64,000 nucleotides of DNA from Rhodocyclaceae bacterium UBA2346 (lineage in GTDB: Bacteria; Pseudomonadota; Gammaproteobacteria; Burkholderiales; Rhodocyclaceae). Position 1 is the first letter of the stretch; every line of letters begins with the position of its first letter. Positions 43,540 through 56,489 of this stretch are shown piece by piece. The notes below the pieces were generated by a model. It saw nothing but the letters and a program-made list of their open reading frames with translations, had not been told where the DNA came from and did not search any database. The translations under genes and the position numbers were made by a program. The stretch covers positions 1 to 64,000 of the forward strand of contig DDUE01000056.1 in NCBI GenBank assembly GCA_002344625.1, read 5' to 3'.

Positions 43540-45714
43540 TCAGTACTTGACCCTCGCGTAGAACGACTTTTCCGCTGCCTCGCGCGCCTGCCGCAACGTG
43601 AATATGCCGATATCGGCCAGCAACGGAATCATCTTGATGAACACCTCCGCCGTCACGATAGCATCTCCCAACGCGGTATGACGCCCCACGATCTTGAGAT
43701 TCAGCCGCTCGACGATCGCCTCGAGCCGGTGCGACTCCTGATTGGGATGCAACACGGCCGACAGCAGCAGCGTATCGAGAACCGGATTGTCGAATCGCAG
43801 CCCGGTCATCGCCTCCTTGAGCTGCAGAAAGCGCATGTCGAACGCGGCATTGTGCGCGATCAGAATGGTGTCAGCAGCGAACGCGTGAAAGGCCGGAAGG
43901 ACCTTGTCTATCGTCGGCTTGCCAACCAGCATCGCCGGCTGGATGCCATGGATCGGAATCGACTCCGGCGACAGCCGCCGCTTGGGATCGATCAGCTGTT
44001 CGAACGACTCCTGTCGCAGCAGCTTGCCATTCACGACCCGCGTGGCGCCGATCTGGATGATCTCGTCGCCCCCAGCAGGATTCAGGCCGGTCGTTTCGGT
44101 ATCGAAGACGGTATAGGTGAGATCGGTGAGCAGGCGATCATCAAGCTCGTGGGATCTTTCCGACCACTTGAACAGATCGAAGTCGTAATACTCCGGACGC
44201 CCGTCGTGCTCCGACTTTTCGATCGCGTCGACATGCTCCTGAGGGTTCGCTGCCGGCAGCAGGAGCCGGAAGAACGCCCGGTGGCGGACTTTTTCGCGTT
44301 CGAGCCAGATTTCCCCATCATGGCGATCGATGACATCGCGCACGGTCAGCGGACTGTTCTCGCCGGCAACCGACATCTGTTCCAGCTCCCAGTTCATCAC
44401 CGTCTCGGTGCTCATCGCCTGGCCTTGCCAGATGAGATCGAGGTGCACCAGCCGACCCGCACCGGTCAGGCGAAAGCGGATTTCGCGTACCTCGAATTCG
44501 TCCGACAAGCGGCTGACCAGGAACAGCAGCGCTTGCACCAGCGAGAAGCTGTCTACTTTGACCCACAGTCCTTCATCGACACCTTCGAGCTTGGTCGGGA
44601 CCTTGAGCTTGTTTTCCACGCTCCGCTTCACCGCGGCGATAAGGTCGGCGCCCGACATGTCCTCGAGCGGCCAGCGCGCCTTCAGCGCATCGGCAAATTC
44701 GTTCGCGGTGTTGTCCAGCCGCTCGCTCATTGCCTTGATCTCGTCACGAATCACGGTACTGAAGCGAATGCGCAGATCCTCGTCGAGATCGGGGAATTCG
44801 AGCATCTCGGCGGCCGCACGCACATTCGCCAAGGCAGCCCGGTTGCCCTCCGTGAGGGTGTGCAGCATCTGGTCCCGCCGCGATTCGGTCTCGAAGTTGC
44901 GGGTGATGTCGTCGAGCATCAGGATGAAACCCGTCATCTCGCGCAAGGTCTCGCCCGCGCCGCTCGGTTCGCTGGCCAGCACCGGCGCCATCTGCACCCG
45001 CAGCAACTGCCCGGAACGGCTGGTCGTCACGAAGTTGGCCTGGATCTCCGCCTCGTTGCGCGCGAGTCGATGGCGAATGCCTTCAAGCGCATGCGCGATC
45101 AGATTGCGATCGAACGCCGCATAGAGCGAACGGCCCAGTCCGATCAACTCGCCGCCGCCCGCAACGGCGGGCGCATCCGACATGGCCTTGAACTGCTGTC
45201 GCGCCCGGGTGTTGTAGAGCAGTATCCGACCATCGAGATTGCACACCACGACGCTCTGGGTGAGCTCCGACATCAGCGCGGCGAGGCGGTTCTTTTCTTC
45301 GACCACCGTCCGCTGCGCCTCGGCGATCTGCTGCTCGACATCGCGCATGTATTCGTCGCGCTGCTCGGCGAGCGCATTCGCAGTGCGGGCCAAGGCCCTG
45401 ACTTCCGGCGGCCCTTTCTCCTCGATCCGGAAGTCCCGGTTCGCGCCCAGCATCAGATGCTGTTGTTCCGACATCCGCAGCAATCCCTTCACGTACTGGC
45501 GAAAAAGATTGCGCACCACGATCACGCCCAGGCCGAAGCCAAAGACCGTGATCACCGTCCCCAATGGCAGATGGGGCATTATGGTGTCGACCAAGAGCGC
45601 GCGGCTCGCCCCCTCGGTGCCGACCCAGATGAGCGATGCAGTCAGGAGAAACGGACCCGTCATCAACAAGCCCAACACGACGACCGCAATGATGAAGCGG
45701 GTACGTGCGTTCAT
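43540..45714 (-). CDS. Membrane PAS/kinase-like protein fused to DEDDh 3'-5' exonuclease
   Basis: A 724-residue fusion. Two N-terminal helices (8-28, 46-66) are followed by a HAMP-like linker, a PAS domain (about 150-280; SVVCNLDGRILLYNTRARQQF), a histidine-kinase-like helical and ATPase-like region with no HELRTP motif (about 285-500), and a DNA polymerase III epsilon-type exonuclease (about 534-724). The DEDDh residues are all visible: D538, E540, D626, H679 and D684. It is 3 bases from the response-regulator stop and lies in the order kinase-RR-fusion. Confidence 0.85.
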   Translation of the reverse strand: MNARTRFIIAVVVLGLLMTGPFLLTASLIWVGTEGASRALLVDTIMPHLPLGTVITVFGFGLGVIVVRNLFRQYVKGLLRMSEQQHLMLGANRDFRIEEKGPPEVRALARTANALAEQRDEYMRDVEQQIAEAQRTVVEEKNRLAALMSELTQSVVVCNLDGRILLYNTRARQQFKAMSDAPAVAGGGELIGLGRSLYAAFDRNLIAHALEGIRHRLARNEAEIQANFVTTSRSGQLLRVQMAPVLASEPSGAGETLREMTGFILMLDDITRNFETESRRDQMLHTLTEGNRAALANVRAAAEMLEFPDLDEDLRIRFSTVIRDEIKAMSERLDNTANEFADALKARWPLEDMSGADLIAAVKRSVENKLKVPTKLEGVDEGLWVKVDSFSLVQALLFLVSRLSDEFEVREIRFRLTGAGRLVHLDLIWQGQAMSTETVMNWELEQMSVAGENSPLTVRDVIDRHDGEIWLEREKVRHRAFFRLLLPAANPQEHVDAIEKSEHDGRPEYYDFDLFKWSERSHELDDRLLTDLTYTVFDTETTGLNPAGGDEIIQIGATRVVNGKLLRQESFEQLIDPKRRLSPESIPIHGIQPAMLVGKPTIDKVLPAFHAFAADTILIAHNAAFDMRFLQLKEAMTGLRFDNPVLDTLLLSAVLHPNQESHRLEAIVERLNLKIVGRHTALGDAIVTAEVFIKMIPLLADIGIFTLRQAREAAEKSFYARVKY

Positions 45715-45717
45715 GCT

Positions 45718-46089
45718 TCAGATCCCGGATAGCAGGCTGCGCACCTTTTCGACCAGTTCCTTGGTCGAAAAGGGTTTGGTCATGTAGGCATCCGCCCCCA
45801 GCGCCAGCCCCTTGGTGACCTCGGTGTCCCGCCCCTTGGCGGTCAGCATCAACACCTTGACCGCCTGCAATGCCGGATCGGCCTTGACCTCCTGACAGAC
45901 TTCGAAGCCGTTGCGCTTGGGCATCATCACGTCGAGCAACACCAGATCCGGCATATCCGCCCGGATCCGGTTGATCGCTTCCTCGCCATCCTGCGCAATC
46001 GAAACCTCGAAACCCTCGCGTTTCATCAGAAACTCGAGCGAAATGACAATGTTTTGCTCATCATCGGCTATAAGAATCTTGTTTGTCAT
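45718..46089 (-). CDS. Single-domain response regulator
   Basis: A 123-residue CheY-like receiver. DDE (about 9-11) forms the acidic pocket, the phospho-acceptor Asp is in PDLVLLDVMMPKRNG (about 51), and LTAKGRD and KPFSTKELVEKVR give the conserved Thr/Ser and Lys. ATG at 46089 has GAGGGGGG upstream. It lies between the symporter-kinase, its likely donor, and the exonuclease fusion, with an AXR-type output absent. Confidence 0.95.
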   Translation of the reverse strand: MTNKILIADDEQNIVISLEFLMKREGFEVSIAQDGEEAINRIRADMPDLVLLDVMMPKRNGFEVCQEVKADPALQAVKVLMLTAKGRDTEVTKGLALGADAYMTKPFSTKELVEKVRSLLSGI

Positions 46090-46120
46090 TATTCCCCCCT
46101 CAAACCCCATATATGCCTCG

Positions 46121-48874
<2,754 letters not shown>

Positions 48875-48883
48875 GCGCCCCCC

Positions 48884-49084
48884 TTACTTCGGCGCACGTT
48901 CTACGATCACGGCCACGATGCCGATCAGGGTCGCCCAGATCGCGAATAGCGACAGGAAGATCGGTGGCAACCCGAAGACCAGTTCGCGCCCGTCGAACAG
49001 CGACAGGATCGGATAATTGAAAAACATTGCCGATGTCATGAACACGGCAATCAGCCGCTGGCTCGAAAGACCGCTCCGCATCAT
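48884..49084 (-). CDS. Small membrane protein upstream of the SLC5-kinase
   Basis: A 66-residue protein with two helices (about 10-28 and 38-60) and an ending IVERAPK. It is like the small membrane partner often found upstream of SLC5 transporters, but I cannot match it to DUF4212 or DUF485 with confidence. It lies 9 bases before the CbrA-like gene, so co-translation is likely. Confidence 0.65.
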   Translation of the reverse strand: MMRSGLSSQRLIAVFMTSAMFFNYPILSLFDGRELVFGLPPIFLSLFAIWATLIGIVAVIVERAPK

Positions 49085-49162
49085 GCGCTCCTCATGACGA
49101 CGATGTTGCCCCGATTATAACGGCGGGGCCCCCCAAGGTGCGCCAACGTCGCCAAACGCACC

Positions 49163-49190
49163 AAAAAAAAGCGCGCTTACGCGCGCTTTT
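49163..49190 (-). terminator. Rho-independent terminator after acs
   Basis: The palindrome AAAAGCGCGC, TTAC, GCGCGCTTTT has an eight-A run at its left side, which reads as a T tract on the minus strand. It lies 86 bases downstream of the acs stop. The opposite orientation also has a short T run, so it may act both ways. Confidence 0.85.
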
Positions 49191-49275
49191 CCCTCCCTAT
49201 GCAGACAAAACGTCCGCTTTGCCCCTGCATAAGTCGCCCGGGACGAGCCTCTTGCGTGCCCTGTCCCGCGAGGTA

Positions 49276-51249
49276 TCAACCCAAAGGCTGCTTGAGTTGA
49301 TCCAGGATCGCCGGGTTCTCGAGCGTCGACGTATCCTGGGTGATCTCCTCCCCCTTCGCCAACTGCCGAAGCAGGCGGCGCATGATCTTGCCGGAGCGGG
49401 TCTTCGGCAGGTTCTCGCCAAAGCGGATGTCCTTCGGCTTGGCAATCGGGCCGATCTCGTGACCGACCCAGTTCTGCAGTTCCTTGATGACGGCCTTCGC
49501 ATCTTCCCCGGTCGGACGGTCACCCTTCAGGACCACGAAGGCGACGATTGCCTCGCCGGTCAGATCGTCCGGACGGCCGACCACCGCGGCTTCCGCAACC
49601 TTCTCGTGCGCGACGAGCGCCGACTCGATCTCCATCGTGCCCATGCGGTGACCCGAGACGTTCAGCACGTCATCGATACGGCCGGTGATCGTGAAGTAGC
49701 CGCTATCCTTGTCCCGAATCGCGCCATCGCCGGCGAGATAGAGGCGTCCCTGGAAGTCATCGGGGAAATAGGTCTTCTTGAAGCGATCGGGATCATTCCA
49801 GATGGTCCGGATCATGGCCGGCCACGGACGCTTGACCACCAGGATGCCACCTTGTCCGTTCGGCACTTCGGTCCCCGTCTCATCGACGACCGCGACCTGA
49901 ATCCCCGGGAACGGCAAGGTGCACGAACCCGGCACCAGCGGCGTCGCGCCCGGCATCGGGGTAATCATGTGCGCCCCCGTCTCGGTCTGCCAGAACGTAT
50001 CGACGATCGGGCAACGGCTGCTGCCCACGTTCTCGTAATACCACTCCCACGCGGCCGGGTTGATCGGCTCGCCGACCGAACCCAGAATGCGCAGCGACGA
50101 AAGGTCGTACTTGTTCGGATGAATGGCCGGCGTATTGTCTGCGGCCTTGATCAGCGAACGGATCGCGGTCGGCGCCGTGTAGAACACCGTGACCTTGTGA
50201 TCCTGGATCATCCGCCAGAAGCGCCCCGCATCGGGGAAGGTGGGCACGCCCTCGAACACGATTTCGGTCGTGCCGCAAGCGAGCGGCCCATAGGCGATAT
50301 AGCTGTGGCCCGTCACCCAGCCGATGTCGGCCGTGCACCAGAAGACATCGTCAGGACGGATGTCGAAGGTGTACTTCATCGACATCACCGCCTGCAGCAG
50401 ATAGCCCCCGGACGAATGCTGAACGCCCTTGGGCTTGCCTGTCGAGCCCGACGTGTAGAGCACGAACAGCGGATGCTCGGCTTCGACCCATTCCGGTTCG
50501 CAGACGTCGGGCTGTGCCGCCGCGACATCATGGAACCAGCTGTCACGCCCGGCGACCATGTTGCAGTCGGCGCCGGTGCGCTTGACCACGACGACATTCT
50601 TCACGCAGTCGCAACCGCCCAGCGACAGGGCTTCGTCGGCGATCGGCTTGAGCGGCAACGCCTTGCCGCCGCGGAACTGGCCATCGGAAGTGATCAGTGC
50701 GACTGCGCCGGCATCTTCGATCCGGTCACGCAGCGCGCTGGCCGAGAACCCACCGAACACGATCGAGTGGGTCGCGCCGATACGGGCACATGCTTGCATC
50801 GACACGACGCCTTCGATCGACATCGGCAAATAGATGACGACCCGGTCGCCCTTCTTGACGCCCATCGCACGCAGGGCATTGGCAAACTTGCTGACCCGCG
50901 CGAGCAAGTCCTTGTAGGTCACCTTGGTGACTTCGCCGCTATCGGCTTCGAAAATCATTGCGACCTTGTCACCAAGGCCGTTATTCACGTTGCGGTCGAG
51001 ACAGTTGTAGGAGACGTTCAGCTTGCCGTCGGCAAACCATTTGAAGAACGGGGGATTGCTCTCATCCAGTACCTTGGTGAAGGGCTCTTTCCAGTCGAGG
51101 AGTGTTTTCGCGTGGCGTCCCCAATAACCCTCATAGTCGTCGCTCGCTTCCTTGCACAGGGCCAGATAACCCTCCATGCCTGACACTGCTGCGTTCTTCA
51201 CCATCTCGGCGGACGGTTGATAAACGCGGACCTGCTGTTCGTTGGACAT
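49276..51249 (-). CDS. acs: Acetyl-CoA synthetase
   Basis: A 657-residue AMP-forming ligase, acetate + ATP + CoA to acetyl-Co[21 protein letters not shown] is the P-loop, [13 protein letters not shown] the adenine/acetate pocket, and [24 protein letters not shown] the hinge. [15 protein letters not shown] has the catalytic Lys that is often acetylated. The length matches E. coli Acs (652). ATG at 49276's far end, 51249, has GGAGAGG upstream; a GTG at 51255 would add two residues. A terminator follows. Divergent from fumA. Confidence 0.97.
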   Translation of the reverse strand: MSNEQQVRVYQPSAEMVKNAAVSGMEGYLALCKEASDDYEGYWGRHAKTLLDWKEPFTKVLDESNPPFFKWFADGKLNVSYNCLDRNVNNGLGDKVAMIFEADSGEVTKVTYKDLLARVSKFANALRAMGVKKGDRVVIYLPMSIEGVVSMQACARIGATHSIVFGGFSASALRDRIEDAGAVALITSDGQFRGGKALPLKPIADEALSLGGCDCVKNVVVVKRTGADCNMVAGRDSWFHDVAAAQPDVCEPEWVEAEHPLFVLYTSGSTGKPKGVQHSSGGYLLQAVMSMKYTFDIRPDDVFWCTADIGWVTGHSYIAYGPLACGTTEIVFEGVPTFPDAGRFWRMIQDHKVTVFYTAPTAIRSLIKAADNTPAIHPNKYDLSSLRILGSVGEPINPAAWEWYYENVGSSRCPIVDTFWQTETGAHMITPMPGATPLVPGSCTLPFPGIQVAVVDETGTEVPNGQGGILVVKRPWPAMIRTIWNDPDRFKKTYFPDDFQGRLYLAGDGAIRDKDSGYFTITGRIDDVLNVSGHRMGTMEIESALVAHEKVAEAAVVGRPDDLTGEAIVAFVVLKGDRPTGEDAKAVIKELQNWVGHEIGPIAKPKDIRFGENLPKTRSGKIMRRLLRQLAKGEEITQDTSTLENPAILDQLKQPLG

Positions 51250-51463
51250 ACTCACCTCTCCTCAACTGAATGATTTGGTTGAAGCTCCCCTTGCAGGGCG
51301 ACCGATCGACCCCGGCCTTTTTCTCGGCTCCCACCGCAACGTGAATCGAACCGCATTTAATGACCTCTATCTTACACAGGACTTACAGGCCATAACGCGC
51401 TCCACGCTCCGGCGGGGGACGCGGGAATGATACGCCTGTCGACTCTTCGATAGGGAATCCCCC

Positions 51464-51472
51464 TGATAGAAT
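51464..51472 (+). promoter_or_regulatory. Extended -10 candidate upstream of fumA
   Basis: TGATAGAAT matches the extended -10 form TGnTATAAT except two positions. It ends about 36 bases before the fumA ATG. The -35 match upstream is poor, which an extended -10 can tolerate. Confidence 0.35.
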
Positions 51473-51507
51473 TACAGCATTCACACGTTCCCAAATGGAG
51501 ACAACAC

Positions 51508-53040
51508 ATGAGCACCATTCGCCAGGAAGACTTCATTCAATCGGTTGCGGACGCCTTCCAGTTCATCAGTTACTACCACCCCCTTGATTACATCCAGGCC
51601 CTCGGCGCCGCCTGGGAGCGCGAAGAAAGCCCGGCGGCAAAGGACGCCATCGCGCAGATCCTGACCAATTCGCGCATGAGCGCCGAAGGGCACCGCCCGA
51701 TCTGTCAGGACACCGGCATCGCCGTGGTATTCCTCAAGGTGGGGATGAACGTGCGCTGGGACGCCACGCTCAGCGTCCAGGAAATGGTCAACGAGGGCGT
51801 TCGGCGGGCCTACAACAACCCCGACAACAAGCTGCGCGCATCGGTGCTGCTCGATCCTTCCGGCAAGCGCCAGAACAGCAAGGACAATACGCCGGCCGTC
51901 GTGCACTACGAAGTCGTCGCGGGCGACCATCTCGAAGTCACCTGTGCGGCCAAGGGCGGCGGCTCGGAAAACAAGTCCAAGATGGTCATGCTCAATCCGT
52001 CCGACTCCATCGTCGACTGGGTCCTGAAGACCGTCCCCACGATGGGCGCCGGCTGGTGTCCGCCCGGCATTCTCGGCATCGGTATCGGTGGCACGCCCGA
52101 GAAAGCCATGCTGCTCGCCAAGGAATCCCTGATGGCACCGGTCGACATCCAGGCTTTGCGTGACAAGGCCGCGACCGGCGCCGAACTTACCCGGACCGAG
52201 TCCTTGCGGCTCGAACTGATGGACAAGGTCAATGCGCTCGGAATCGGCGCGCAGGGGCTCGGCGGACTCACGACCGTGCTCGACGTGAAGATCCTCGACT
52301 ATCCGACCCATGCCGCCAGCCTGCCGATCGCGATGATTCCGAACTGTGCCGCGACGCGTCACGTGCATTTCGAGCTCGACGGCTCCGGACCCGCGACCCT
52401 CGCAACGCCGCGGCTGGAGGACTGGCCGGCGGTCACGTGGACGGCCGACACCAACGTGGCGACGCGGGTGAATCTCGATACGCTCACACGCGAGGAAGTC
52501 GCGGCATGGAAGCCGGGCCAGATCCTGCTGCTCAATGGCAAGATGCTCACCGGCCGCGATGCCGCGCACAAGCGTATTGCCGACATGCTCGCCAAAGGCG
52601 AGAAGCTGCCGGTGGACTTCACCAATCGGGTCATTTATTACGTCGGCCCGGTCGATCCGGTGCGTGACGAAGTCGTCGGCCCCGCCGGTCCGACGACCGC
52701 GACACGCATGGACAAATTCACCCGCATGATGCTGGAAAAGACCGGGCTGATCTCGATGATCGGCAAATCGGAACGCGGCCCCGCCGCCATCGAGGCGATA
52801 CGCGACAACAAGTCGGCTTACCTGATGGCGGTCGGCGGCGCGGCCTATCTGGTATCGAAGGCGATCAAGTCTGCGCGGGTGGTGGGATTCGAGGATCTGG
52901 GCATGGAAGCGATCTACGAATTCGATGTGCGGGACATGCCGGTCACCGTGGCGGTCGACTCGCACGGCACCAGCGTGCATGAAACCGGCCCCAAGGAATG
53001 GCAGGCGCGTATCGGCAAGATCCCCGTCGCTACGGTTTGA
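51508..53040 (+). CDS. fumA: Class I (iron-sulfur) fumarate hydratase
   Basis: A 510-residue fused alpha/beta class I fumarase of the citric acid cycle. The three Cys expected to hold the 4Fe-4S cluster are in RPICQDTGI, GAGWCPPG and PNCAATRH. KGGGSENKSKM and LTGRDAAHKRI are further family regions. The oxygen-sensitive cluster enzyme is typical of betaproteobacteria (like PA4333 of Pseudomonas). ATG at 51508 follows GGAGA. It lies 258 bases from acs on the opposite strand. Confidence 0.95.
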   Translation: MSTIRQEDFIQSVADAFQFISYYHPLDYIQALGAAWEREESPAAKDAIAQILTNSRMSAEGHRPICQDTGIAVVFLKVGMNVRWDATLSVQEMVNEGVRRAYNNPDNKLRASVLLDPSGKRQNSKDNTPAVVHYEVVAGDHLEVTCAAKGGGSENKSKMVMLNPSDSIVDWVLKTVPTMGAGWCPPGILGIGIGGTPEKAMLLAKESLMAPVDIQALRDKAATGAELTRTESLRLELMDKVNALGIGAQGLGGLTTVLDVKILDYPTHAASLPIAMIPNCAATRHVHFELDGSGPATLATPRLEDWPAVTWTADTNVATRVNLDTLTREEVAAWKPGQILLLNGKMLTGRDAAHKRIADMLAKGEKLPVDFTNRVIYYVGPVDPVRDEVVGPAGPTTATRMDKFTRMMLEKTGLISMIGKSERGPAAIEAIRDNKSAYLMAVGGAAYLVSKAIKSARVVGFEDLGMEAIYEFDVRDMPVTVAVDSHGTSVHETGPKEWQARIGKIPVATV

Positions 53041-53119
53041 CGAGCTTGCGGCGCGCACCGGACCCCGGCTGTTTGCCGTCGCGCCGCAAACCGCCAGTGT
53101 CCGGCGCCGCCGTCTCGAT

Positions 53120-55087
53120 TCACTCGGCCGGCGCCTGCAGCAATCGCGCCGCCGCCCGCTCGGTAATCGACGAACGGTCTATCAGGCGGCACCGCCCCCG
53201 ATTGGCGAGCGCGACGATCGCACGGCGGCTGACGGCCAAGCTTGCCGAACACGACGCATCCACCAGCAGAAAGACCCGCTTCTGGGGTCCGATCCACGAC
53301 ATGCACCCGGCGAAGCGGCTCCCGTCGGGCATCTCCAGCGACAGCCAGTTGCCCAGGGTTGCCGAAGCGGCAGGATGGGCGGCCCCCGTGATCACCGCGT
53401 AGCCGGGATGATGCAGCAGACCCAGCGGCCGCGTCCCGGACACCTCGGTCAACGCCGGTGCGACGGACGAGTCCACATGGCTGCCCCCCGGCAGCTGGCC
53501 GCTGCGCAACAGCGCAAACGTGTTCAGCACCGGCGCAATCAGTCCAGTGCTCGCCTCAGCCCCAAGGCCCAGCAGCCCCAGCCCCCGTTTCAAGCCGACG
53601 ACCAATTCGGTAGGTGCGCCGTTCTCCGCCGACGACGCCGCTACCCCGGCTGCATCGATCAAGAGGCGGGCAAGCTCGATCGCGCGGTGCGTGCTCTCGT
53701 GGTTTTCCCCGTGACTGTAGAGGGTTCGTGCGAGCACCTGTACCCACCAACGCTCCAGAAAGCCCTGGATCGCGGGCGCGGCGTGCACGCTAGTCAGTTC
53801 ATCCACGATCGCCGAAGCCTTGACCAATGCGGTTTCGCGCCGCTCGGCCCGTTCGGCGCCGTCGATCGACTCCCGCACCAGCGCATTCTCGCGTCGTTTC
53901 AGGTCACTCATCAGGTGATCGAGCACCGCCTGGGCGCGGGTAAAGGCCTCCGCACCACTGGCCTCGGCGCGCTGCAGGCCACCGACGATGTCGCGCAGTT
54001 GTGCCAGCGTAGGATGCTCACGATCCTCCTGCGGCAGGGTGACGACGACCGCCGCGACATTGTCGAGCAGGATGCGGGCCGGATGCCCCGGGTCGGCAAG
54101 CAAGTGATCATCGGTCAGCGCCAGACGCAGGAACGGCATCTGCAGCTGGGCGACGATCTCGCGCGCAACCGGCCCCAGGTCTTCGAAACGCGCGATTGCC
54201 GAGAACACCTGTTCGACCGCTTCGACCGCTGCCGCCGTCCCGGCGGGCAGTAGCGGCGCCAGCTCGCTCCCCGCGAACCGTGCCGCGCCAGCGTCGCTCG
54301 ACGCCTGTCGCTGAGCCAACCAGCTCAACACCCGCTCGCGAATCGCCCCCGCGAGTTCCGGGTCGATCGCGACCGCATCCGGCGCAGCGCTCTGGCGCTT
54401 TTTGCGCAGACGTTCCTGCAGCGCCGCGAGTCCGCCCCCCGTGCCTTCCTGGGGGATCGGGCGAACCTGGCCGAACCCCGCCGCCGTCTCCTGCGGTCCA
54501 CGCACCGCACTGCCGAACCCGAGCGGCCGCGGCGCGACGCCGACTTCCTCGAACATCCGGATCAGCTCGGCGTACAGCGTTTGCAAACGCGTACCCAGCG
54601 CCGCAAGGCTGCGCTCCAGAAGCCTTTGCCGCTGTTCCGCATCGAGCCCCACCGCTTCGATCAATGCACGCAATGCCCTGGCGACCGCGTCGGGTCCGAC
54701 CGGACACTGCTCGATCGGCATGTCCTTCTGGTCCAGCAACACCAGGTAAAGCCGATGCAACACCCCGAGTTGCGGCATGCAGGCTTCGCGCAGCTTACGC
54801 ACGAAAGTCGAGAGTTCGAGCGAAAACGACAGTTCGTCCTCGTGCACGAGACTGATACTGGACGCCGTGAGGCCGACCAAGGACTCGAATCCCTGCCGGT
54901 TCTTCAAGCCCGCAAATTCATCGTAGGTTTGCCCGGCAGCATGCCGAAACCGCTCGATCCACAACGGTTGATCGAGCCCGACATCCGCCGCATACGCCTC
55001 AAGCGCATCGAGGAATGCAGCCCTGCCCGCGTCGCGCAGACGCAGACTCATGACCCGGGGTTCCGTTTTCGAAGTCGATTCGCTCAA
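53120..55087 (-). CDS. DUF1631-family protein
   Basis: A 655-residue, mostly helical cytoplasmic protein with the DUF1631 pattern (PLWIERFRHAAGQTYDEFAG at the start; LGTRLQTLYAELIRMFEEVG). The end contains a PilZ-like beta patch (GNWLSLEMPDGSRFAGCMSW), followed by the family's terminal beta sheet. The family, mostly beta- and gammaproteobacterial, has been linked to c-di-GMP or thymidine phosphorylase-like annotations without proof. The TTG at 55087 has AAGGAAG upstream; ATG at 55051 is an alternative. It begins one base past the HD-GYP stop. Confidence 0.85.
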   Translation of the reverse strand: MSESTSKTEPRVMSLRLRDAGRAAFLDALEAYAADVGLDQPLWIERFRHAAGQTYDEFAGLKNRQGFESLVGLTASSISLVHEDELSFSLELSTFVRKLREACMPQLGVLHRLYLVLLDQKDMPIEQCPVGPDAVARALRALIEAVGLDAEQRQRLLERSLAALGTRLQTLYAELIRMFEEVGVAPRPLGFGSAVRGPQETAAGFGQVRPIPQEGTGGGLAALQERLRKKRQSAAPDAVAIDPELAGAIRERVLSWLAQRQASSDAGAARFAGSELAPLLPAGTAAAVEAVEQVFSAIARFEDLGPVAREIVAQLQMPFLRLALTDDHLLADPGHPARILLDNVAAVVVTLPQEDREHPTLAQLRDIVGGLQRAEASGAEAFTRAQAVLDHLMSDLKRRENALVRESIDGAERAERRETALVKASAIVDELTSVHAAPAIQGFLERWWVQVLARTLYSHGENHESTHRAIELARLLIDAAGVAASSAENGAPTELVVGLKRGLGLLGLGAEASTGLIAPVLNTFALLRSGQLPGGSHVDSSVAPALTEVSGTRPLGLLHHPGYAVITGAAHPAASATLGNWLSLEMPDGSRFAGCMSWIGPQKRVFLLVDASCSASLAVSRRAIVALANRGRCRLIDRSSITERAAARLLQAPAE

Positions 55088-55088
55088 T

Positions 55089-56159
55089 CTAGCTTCCTTC
55101 CCGCCGCTCGAACCGGCGCATCGTTTCGACGATTCGCAACCGGGCCGATTTCATTGCCGAGACACAGTCGCGATCCAGCTTCTCTCCGGCCAGGCCGGAC
55201 AAATGCTCGTAGGCGTCATCGACCCTCCATGGACGCTTGTAGGGGCGATAGTGCGTGAGCGCATCGAAAATATCGGCCGTGGTCACCATGCGGGCGACAA
55301 GCGGGATCTCGTGGCCGCCCAGCCCGTTGGGGTAGCCGCTGCCATCGAGATACTCGTGATGGAAATCGACCGCCGCCTGCAGTGTTTCGACACCCGGGGC
55401 GTCGTGGAGCTGCAACTCGTCGAGCATGCGCCGCACGAGCGCGGCCCCCTTCTCCACATGCGCCTTCATCACTTCCCATTCCGTGGCCTCGAACCGGCCC
55501 GGCTTCAGCAAGACGTAGTCCGGCACCGCCACCTTGCCGATGTCATGCAATGCGCCGAATACCGCGACCTCGTCGGCAAAACCGGGCATGAAACCGTGCG
55601 CGCGGTTCATCTCGGAGGCAAGAACATGCAGAAACGCCCCCATCCGGAGTTGATGTTCGCCGGTGATCGGATCGCGGGCATGAATGAACTCGTTGGAAAA
55701 TCTGACCGCATTGACCAGATTGGCCGTGGACTGGATCGAATGTCCGAGCAGAGCGGCAAGAATCGGCCCCCAGCTGCGCAGCTGGACGATGCAAGCGGCA
55801 TCGGCGCGCCAACCCCGCTCGACATCGATGACCAGGTAGCCGTGAACGACCGAATTGCGCCGTACCGACAAGACCATAAGCGGCTCCGAATGTGCCCCCG
55901 GAAGCCACTGCATGGCCGGATCGTTCCGATCGACAAACGACGCCTCCGGCATGGCCCTGAGATGTGCGAGACACGTGTTAGCCGCAACCGATACCACTGC
56001 GGGCGGACAGACGAGCACCTGTCCGTCACTGTCCGCCCAGCGCGACAGCACCGTTCCTTCGGCATTGCTCAGGAACACGCCGAGCCGCGCAATCTGCGGC
56101 AACGCAATGCGCAAGCGGCTCAGCAGTGGCAAAAGAATGGCCGGCACCGCCCCTGCCAT
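55089..56159 (-). CDS. HD-GYP c-di-GMP phosphodiesterase-like protein
   Basis: A 356-residue protein. The N-terminal 150 residues form a GAF-like sensor (AGAVPAILLPLLSRLRIALP). The HD-GYP domain at about 160-345 has HQLRMGAFLHVLA, FGALHDIGKVAVPDYVLLKPG, HVEKGAALVRRML, HHEYLDGSGYPNGLGG and MVTTADIFDALTHYRPYKRP. The catalytic HD and the GYP (here GYPNG) are intact, so it should hydrolyse c-di-GMP to pGpG/GMP. ATG at 56159 has GAGG five bases away. It lies directly upstream of the DUF1631 gene, a plausible functional pair. Confidence 0.92.
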   Translation of the reverse strand: MAGAVPAILLPLLSRLRIALPQIARLGVFLSNAEGTVLSRWADSDGQVLVCPPAVVSVAANTCLAHLRAMPEASFVDRNDPAMQWLPGAHSEPLMVLSVRRNSVVHGYLVIDVERGWRADAACIVQLRSWGPILAALLGHSIQSTANLVNAVRFSNEFIHARDPITGEHQLRMGAFLHVLASEMNRAHGFMPGFADEVAVFGALHDIGKVAVPDYVLLKPGRFEATEWEVMKAHVEKGAALVRRMLDELQLHDAPGVETLQAAVDFHHEYLDGSGYPNGLGGHEIPLVARMVTTADIFDALTHYRPYKRPWRVDDAYEHLSGLAGEKLDRDCVSAMKSARLRIVETMRRFERREGS

Positions 56160-56489
56160 GAAGGCCTCGCCTGCATCCGGGGGGTACCAGCGCACCGCCC
56201 CACCACCAGATGTATTCGTAGCCAACGGGATTGCCCTTCGATTGGTTTGGCCTGTCCCGCTCGGCAGCACCCGTGCTGCAGGCAAAGCGGTCTAGGTGCC
56301 CAATCTTGCGCCCACTTTGGGCAAAGTGGCAAGACCGCCGCACCGGTTCTGTAGCGAAACCTGTTTAAAAGTACGCGCCTATCGCAACTATCTCGATTAA
56401 GCCGCAAGTACACCGTGCGGGCAAACCGGCCGAAACGCGCGTTCAAGTTTCGCAAATCTCTCGCTGAGTTCGGCTATAATCCGCCCGGC
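56160..56489 (+). promoter_or_regulatory. Intergenic region with candidate tRNA-Thr promoter
   Basis: A 330-base gap between the HD-GYP start and tRNA-Thr. A perfect TATAAT at 56475-56480 lies nine bases before the tRNA. No -35 that I would accept sits at the right distance. No gene is supported in the rest. Confidence 0.45.
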
